Shown here one piece after another: positions 5,955-9,524 of a stretch of DNA of 9,524 nt. A program made the translations under genes and the position numbers. Each line of letters opens with the position of its first letter. Position 1 is the first letter of the stretch. The notes beneath the pieces were generated by a model. The model ran no database searches. It was not told the origin of the DNA and saw only the letters and a list, made by a program, of their open reading frames with translations. Origin of the DNA: an uncultured Coriobacteriaceae bacterium (lineage in GTDB: Bacteria; Actinomycetota; Coriobacteriia; Coriobacteriales; QAMH01); the NCBI GenBank assembly GCA_902796975.1, contig CADBRF010000231.1, positions 1-9,524 of the forward strand. Reading direction: 5' to 3'.

Positions 5955-5969
5955 CCGCATAGACTGCGG
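5955..5969. repeat. Small GC-rich hairpin just after the alcohol dehydrogenase gene
   Basis: CCGCA (5955-5959) and TGCGG (5965-5969) form a 5-bp stem with a 5-base loop, 17 bases past the stop codon. There is no T-run after it, so a terminator role is uncertain. Confidence 0.3.
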
Positions 5970-5985
5970 TAAGCGCTGAAACGAT

Positions 5986-6052
5986 TCTCGCCCGGTTGTC
6001 CGATCCCGCGAACGCCTTCACTGTTCGCAGGCTCAGCGGCTGCCGGGCGAGA
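5986..6052. repeat. Large stem-loop in the adh-purA gap
   Basis: TCTCGCCCGG (5986-5995) and CCGGGCGAGA (6043-6052) are perfect 10-bp complements. They enclose a second hairpin, GCGAAC (6008-6013) with GTTCGC (6023-6028). No T-run follows on the plus strand. It may be a Rho-assisted end of the adh transcript, a structured leader of purA or a small RNA; orientation cannot be decided. I do not recognise a tRNA, SRP RNA or named purine riboswitch in it. Confidence 0.5.
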
Positions 6053-6121
6053 CGTGTTTCCACTGTCCTGCTTGTATGTGTTGCTTGCGTTCGCGTTTCC
6101 CACAGCGGGTTTGGCATACGC

Positions 6122-6127
6122 TAGAAT
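6122..6127 (+). promoter_or_regulatory. Possible -10 element of the purA promoter
   Basis: TAGAAT differs from TATAAT at one position and would start transcription about 30 bases before the purA ATG, a normal leader length. No convincing -35 hexamer lies 16-18 bases upstream (TTTCCC at 6096-6101 is weak and too far), so this is tentative. Confidence 0.3.
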
Positions 6128-6164
6128 CATGGTGTAAGTCCACCCAACGAAAGGACTGCATACT

Positions 6165-7448
6165 ATGGCAGGTACCATTCTCGTAGGCACGCAATGGGGC
6201 GACGAGGGCAAGGGCAAAGTCACCGACATGCTCGCCCATAACTACGATTACGTCGTCCGTTTCCAGGGAGGAAACAACGCCGGCCACACCGTCATCCACG
6301 GCGATACCAAGCTCGCGCTGCACCTCATTCCATCTGGCATCATGTATGACACCGTCACACCCGTCATTGGCAACGGCGTTGTCATCGACCCCAAGGTCCT
6401 CACCGAAGAGATGACCGGGCTCGAAAAGCAGGGCATCTCCACCGAGCGCCTCAAAATTTCCAGCAACGCGCATGTCATCATGCCCTACCACATCGCTCTC
6501 GACGGCGCTAGCGAGTCGCGCCTTGGCACGAACAAGATCGGCACCACCAAGCGCGGCATTGGCCCCTGCTACCAGGACAAGTACACGCGCATCGGCATCC
6601 GCATCCAAGACCTCCTCGACCCGAAGATCCTGCGCGAAAAGGTTGAAGCTGCTCTGGCGGTCAAGAACGAGATTCTCCGCGATATCTACTCCATGCCCAC
6701 CTACAAGGTGGAGGATATCTGCGAGGAGTATCTCGGCTACGCCATGATCATCCGCCCGCATGTGGTGGACTGCAGCCGCATGCTCAACGATGCGCTCGAT
6801 GAGGGCAAGAAGGTCCTCTTCGAGGGCGCTCAGGCAACCCAGCTTGATATCGACCATGGTACCTATCCCTTCGTGACCTCCTCCAACTGCACAGCTGGCG
6901 GTGCCATGACGGGCGCGGGCGTTGGCCCCACCAGGATTCAAAAGGTTCTCGGCATTGCCAAGGCCTATCTCACGCGCGTCGGCAGCGGCCCCTTCCCCAC
7001 AGAGCTTTTCGACGAAGATGGCGCCAAGCTGGGCGAGGTTGGCCATGAGTACGGGGTCACCACCGGGCGCAAGCGTCGCTGCGGCTGGTTTGACTCCGTA
7101 GTTGCCCGCTATGCCGTGAAGGTCAATGGCCTCACCGACATCGCCCTCACCAAACTCGATGTCCTCGGTTGCATGGACACCATCAAGATTTGCACCGCTT
7201 ACGAGGCGGATGGCAAGGTCTACGACTACGTGCCCAACCAGCAGACCGCCTTCCACCATGCCAAGCCCATCTACGAGGAGATGCCTGGCTGGAAGTGCGA
7301 TATCAGCAACTGCCGCTCCTACGAGGAGCTGCCCCAGGCGGCCAAGGACTACGTCGAGCATCTCGAAGAACTCTGCGGCGCCCCAATTAGCATCATCACC
7401 GTTGGTCCCGATCGCGATCAGACCATCATGCGTTCTTGGGAGGACTAA
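6165..7448 (+). CDS. purA: Adenylosuccinate synthetase
   Basis: This 427-residue cytoplasmic enzyme makes adenylosuccinate from IMP and aspartate with GTP, the first committed step to AMP. The length is typical of bacterial PurA. Visible motifs: P-loop-like GTQWGDEGKGK (8-18) with catalytic D13; NNAGHT (37-42) with catalytic H41; RGIGPCYQDKYTRIGIR (130-146); the aspartate-binding loop GVTTGRKRR (297-305) followed by GWFD; and the guanine-binding TKLD (329-332). The start ATG has GAAAGGA (6149-6155) 9 bases upstream. Its TAA stop shares a base with the ATG of purD, indicating translational coupling in a purine operon. All key residues I can place are intact. Confidence 0.98.
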   Translation: MAGTILVGTQWGDEGKGKVTDMLAHNYDYVVRFQGGNNAGHTVIHGDTKLALHLIPSGIMYDTVTPVIGNGVVIDPKVLTEEMTGLEKQGISTERLKISSNAHVIMPYHIALDGASESRLGTNKIGTTKRGIGPCYQDKYTRIGIRIQDLLDPKILREKVEAALAVKNEILRDIYSMPTYKVEDICEEYLGYAMIIRPHVVDCSRMLNDALDEGKKVLFEGAQATQLDIDHGTYPFVTSSNCTAGGAMTGAGVGPTRIQKVLGIAKAYLTRVGSGPFPTELFDEDGAKLGEVGHEYGVTTGRKRRCGWFDSVVARYAVKVNGLTDIALTKLDVLGCMDTIKICTAYEADGKVYDYVPNQQTAFHHAKPIYEEMPGWKCDISNCRSYEELPQAAKDYVEHLEELCGAPISIITVGPDRDQTIMRSWED

Positions 7449-8728
7449 TGAACATTCTGCTTCTGGGTTCCGGCGGGCGCGAATGCGCGCTGGCAACGTC
7501 GTTGGCGAAGTCGCCCCGGTGCGACAAGTTGTTTATCGCTCCGGGCAATGGCGGCACGGCAGCCATCGGCACCAATGTCGAGCTTGATATTCTCGACGGC
7601 AACGCGGTTGCCGCGTTTGCCAAGGAGCAGGACTGCGGTCTTGTGGTGATTGGTCCGGAAGCTCCGCTGGTTGCAGGCGTTGCCAATGCCGTGCGCGATG
7701 CTGGCATCGATTGCTTTGGCCCCAATGCCGCCGGCGCTCGCATCGAGGGCTCCAAAGACTTCTCCAAGCAGATCATGACCAAGTACGACCTGCCCACGGC
7801 CAAGTACGGTACCTTCTCGGATTCCGATTCCGCCCTGCGCTACATCGCCGAGCAAGGTGCGCCCATCGTCGTCAAGGCCGATGGCCTGGCAGCGGGCAAG
7901 GGAGTGACCGTCGCCCTCACGCAGGCAGAAGCCGAAGAAGCGGTTGTCGAGTGCTTTGACGGGCGTTTTGGCGCTGCCGGTGCGACGGTTGTCATCGAGG
8001 AAATGATGACGGGCCCCGAGTGCTCCATGCTCGCCTTCACCGATGGCAAGACCGTCTACCCCATGGCGGAATCTCAAGACCACAAGCGCGCCTACGAGGG
8101 CGACGAAGGCCCCAACACGGGCGGCATGGGTGCCTATTCGCCGGTGCCGATTGTCACGCCCGAAGAGCACGATGCGATGGTGGACGTTATGAAGCGCGCA
8201 GTTGCAGGAATGGCTGCTGAAGGTATCGACTATCGAGGCTGCCTCTATGGCGGCTTCATGCTCACCGAGGAAGGCCCCAAGCTGCTCGAGTTCAACTGCC
8301 GCTTTGGCGACCCCGAGACGCAGGTTGTGCTCCCGCGCCTCGCAACTGATCTCGTGGATGTGATGGTTGCAACTGCCGAAGGCAAGCTTGACCAGATTGA
8401 GCTCGAATGGCGCGACGAATGGGCAGTCACTGTCGTGCTCGCGAGCGGCGGGTACCCAGGCTCCTACAAGAAGGGCCTGCCCATCTCTGGTATCGAAGAT
8501 GCTGCTGCGCTCGATGGCGTCACGGTCTACCATGCGGGTACTAAGCTCGAAGATGGCGTTTTCTACACCAACGGTGGCCGTGTTCTCGACGTGACTGCCC
8601 TGGGGAACAGCTTCGAGGCTGCTCGTGACCTTGCCTATAAGGCATGCAGTCTCATCAGCTGGGACGGCATGTTCATGCGCCATGATATCGGCGCACGTGC
8701 CCTTCGCGGCCGCGAGGCTTGGAACTAG
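7448..8728 (+). CDS. purD: Phosphoribosylamine-glycine ligase (GAR synthetase)
   Basis: This 426-residue ATP-grasp enzyme joins glycine to 5-phosphoribosylamine, step two of de novo purine synthesis. The length is normal for single-domain bacterial PurD. Motifs: N-terminal GSGGRE (7-12); GPEAPLVAGVA (69-79); the EGSKDFSKQIM segment (100-110); ATP-binding VVKADGLAAGKGV (141-153); QDHKRAYEGDEGPNTGGMGA (210-229); and the metal-binding region LLEFNCRFGDPETQ (279-292). The N-terminal motif reads GGREC where most family members have GGREH (C13, codon 7484-7486). The start is the ATG at 7448, overlapping the purA stop as TAATG, with GGAGG (7439-7443) inside the end of purA. An upstream GTG at 7436 would add four residues but would sit before that site. 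It is almost certainly coupled to purA. Confidence 0.98.
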   Translation: MNILLLGSGGRECALATSLAKSPRCDKLFIAPGNGGTAAIGTNVELDILDGNAVAAFAKEQDCGLVVIGPEAPLVAGVANAVRDAGIDCFGPNAAGARIEGSKDFSKQIMTKYDLPTAKYGTFSDSDSALRYIAEQGAPIVVKADGLAAGKGVTVALTQAEAEEAVVECFDGRFGAAGATVVIEEMMTGPECSMLAFTDGKTVYPMAESQDHKRAYEGDEGPNTGGMGAYSPVPIVTPEEHDAMVDVMKRAVAGMAAEGIDYRGCLYGGFMLTEEGPKLLEFNCRFGDPETQVVLPRLATDLVDVMVATAEGKLDQIELEWRDEWAVTVVLASGGYPGSYKKGLPISGIEDAAALDGVTVYHAGTKLEDGVFYTNGGRVLDVTALGNSFEAARDLAYKACSLISWDGMFMRHDIGARALRGREAWN

Positions 8729-8743
8729 CGAACTGATAACGAC

Positions 8744-8765
8744 CCGCTGGAAAGGAGTCCAGCGG
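8744..8765. repeat. Hairpin just downstream of purD
   Basis: CCGCTGGA (8744-8751) and TCCAGCGG (8758-8765) form a perfect 8-bp GC-rich stem with loop AAGGAG, 15 bases after the purD stop. No T-run follows. It may protect the 3' end of the purAD message or be part of a longer terminator region. Confidence 0.55.
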
Positions 8766-8785
8766 ATCGCTCTGTAAGAAAATGA

Positions 8786-8798
8786 CGTTTGTTACCAC
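8786..8798 (+). promoter_or_regulatory. Candidate antiterminator segment
   Basis: CGTTTGTTACCAC is the exact reverse complement of 8908-8920, which covers most of the loop and 3' arm of the terminator hairpin at 8899-8922. Pairing of these 13 bases would prevent the terminator stem, so the two structures are mutually exclusive. Alternatively the two copies are paired protein sites 109 bases apart. Confidence 0.4.
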
Positions 8799-8898
8799 AT
8801 CTGTGCTTTATTGCCGAGTAGGGAAGCGTTTTTAAACAACAAATACTGAGAATGTGTCTAATAAAACGAAGAAACACGGTCTGTATACATCGGAGTAC

Positions 8899-8930
8899 TG
8901 CGTTTAGGTGGTAACAAACGCAATTTTTTT
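8899..8930 (+). terminator. Probable intrinsic terminator upstream of the Nudix gene
   Basis: TGCGTTT (8899-8905) and AAACGCA (8916-8922) form a perfect 7-bp stem with a 10-base loop, followed after one base by seven T (8924-8930). It lies 171 bases after purD and 89 bases before the next start codon. It may end readthrough from purD or act as a conditional terminator in the leader of the Nudix gene. The stem is only moderately GC-rich. Confidence 0.6.
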
Positions 8931-8959
8931 ACAAGCATCGAGCAAAAAGCGTTTGAATT

Positions 8960-8994
8960 GGGTGAAATCTGACGGAACTCGGCGAGATTCACCC
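8960..8994 (+). promoter_or_regulatory. 10-bp stem with one bulge in the Nudix 5' leader
   Basis: GGGTGAAATCT (8960-8970) pairs with AGATTCACCC (8985-8994) with a single bulged A and a 14-base loop. It ends 10 bases before the ribosome site TAAGGA region (AAGGA at 9005-9009). It could affect translation or stabilise the message. No named RNA element is recognised. Confidence 0.45.
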
Positions 8995-9018
8995 TGCCTG
9001 AGTTAAGGATTGAAGCTT

Positions 9019-9524
9019 ATGGAACAAGATCGAGACAACGACGACTATCTCGTAGACGCGGCGGATGACGATGCCTATCTGAACGAAGGCGAACCCGCTG
9101 GCGATTACGCTGAAGCTGGGGTTCAATCGGATGACTATGCGGAGAATGTAGAAGAGATTCCCCTGGATTACGGCGAGATTCTCTATGGCGACGACAGCTA
9201 CGTTGAGCCGAGCACCACGTTTGGCAGTGTGAACGATGCTCTGGGAGAAGTTGAGCTTATCCAGCAAGTTGACGATGAAGCGCTCTCCGAGAAAATCCTC
9301 GATTCGCACCGTGCCTACAACGGCAGCTTCCTCAAGGTCGACGACGTGGATATTGAGCTTCCCAATGGCAATCGCAAGGTACACCAGGTCATCAGGCATC
9401 CTGGTGCCGTTGCCGTGATTGCGCTCGATGGCGAAGGTCGTGTGCTGCTCGTGCGCCAGTACCGCACGGCTCTCGAACGAGTCACGGTCGAAATTCCCGC
9501 AGGCAAGCTCGAGATTGGCGAGGA
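9019..9524 (+). CDS. Nudix hydrolase, ADP-ribose pyrophosphatase type (C-terminus beyond window)
   Basis: The frame is open from an ATG with AAGGA (9005-9009) 9 bases upstream to the window end, giving 168 residues. Residues about 95-168 resemble the start of ADP-ribose pyrophosphatases: the ELPNG turn (113-117), HPGAVAVIALD (127-137), VLLVRQYR (142-149) and EIPAGKLEIGE (158-168). The last piece is where the Nudix box (GX5EX7REUXEEXGU) begins; its catalytic glutamates are outside the window. The family cleaves ADP-ribose or related nucleotide-sugars to AMP and a sugar phosphate. The first 60 residues form an unusual extension: 22 Asp/Glu against one Arg, with Tyr at 10, 20, 30 and 40. Such an extension is not part of the usual fold, which begins near residue 90 here. 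A 290-base leader with alternative RNA structures separates it from purD. Confidence 0.85.
   Translation, partial: MEQDRDNDDYLVDAADDDAYLNEGEPAGDYAEAGVQSDDYAENVEEIPLDYGEILYGDDSYVEPSTTFGSVNDALGEVELIQQVDDEALSEKILDSHRAYNGSFLKVDDVDIELPNGNRKVHQVIRHPGAVAVIALDGEGRVLLVRQYRTALERVTVEIPAGKLEIGE

Noticed and set aside
4792..8683. Long minus-strand frames opposite adh, purA and purD (441, 487 and 412 codons)
   Set aside because: They are antisense to well-identified genes and arise from codon bias in GC-rich DNA; their translations show no family features.
8786..8920. Miniature transposable element with 13-bp terminal inverted repeats
   Set aside because: No target-site duplication flanks the repeats and no second copy is in the window; overlap with a terminator stem favours an RNA role.
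8899..8930. T-box leader suggested by GGTGGTAAC in the terminator loop
   Set aside because: The ACCGCG part of the T-box, a Stem I and a tRNA-related downstream gene are all missing.

Overview
The window is about 9.5 kb of moderately GC-rich bacterial DNA with dense genes, clear Shine-Dalgarno sites and more AT-rich control regions. The gene set suggests an anaerobe: a molybdopterin (bis-MGD type) enzyme paired with a HydB/NuoF-type flavoprotein, a PucR-type regulator and a Clostridium-like secondary alcohol dehydrogenase. Composition and gene style fit the Coriobacteriia (anaerobic Actinomycetota such as Olsenella or Eggerthella relatives), but this is an impression and not proof.

Region 1 (1-3016, minus strand) is a redox operon. 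The first gene encodes an 809-residue protein that fuses a NuoE-like [2Fe-2S] domain, a second thioredoxin-like ferredoxin domain, a NuoF-like FMN/NAD(H) domain and a C-terminal iron-sulfur ferredoxin domain. Eighty bases downstream starts a molybdopterin oxidoreductase, cut by the window edge. Its N-terminus resembles the DmsA branch more than formate dehydrogenase and shows no Tat signal. Together they look like a soluble, NAD(P)-linked molybdenum enzyme. In the flavoprotein, two cluster motifs carry Glu where the middle Cys of CxxCxxC is expected.

Region 2 (3017-3570) is a 554-base divergent control region. It has a foldable leader on the minus strand and several inverted repeats, including a perfect 9-bp pair at 3412-3439.

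Region 3 (3571-5937, plus strand) holds a PucR-family regulator followed by a zinc alcohol dehydrogenase of the C. beijerinckii/T. brockii type. A strong 10-bp hairpin lies between them. The regulator is the natural candidate to control the divergent molybdenum operon and perhaps the dehydrogenase.

Region 4 (6165-8728) is housekeeping purine synthesis: purA and purD overlap by one base (TAATG) and are very likely cotranscribed. The adh-purA gap holds a large stem-loop.

Region 5 (8729-9524) has an AT-rich, 290-base leader with a probable intrinsic terminator and a distant upstream segment that could form a competing 13-bp antiterminator. It is followed by a Nudix hydrolase of the ADP-ribose pyrophosphatase type, open at the window edge, with an unusual acidic, tyrosine-periodic N-terminal extension.

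No tRNA, rRNA, CRISPR array or insertion sequence was seen.
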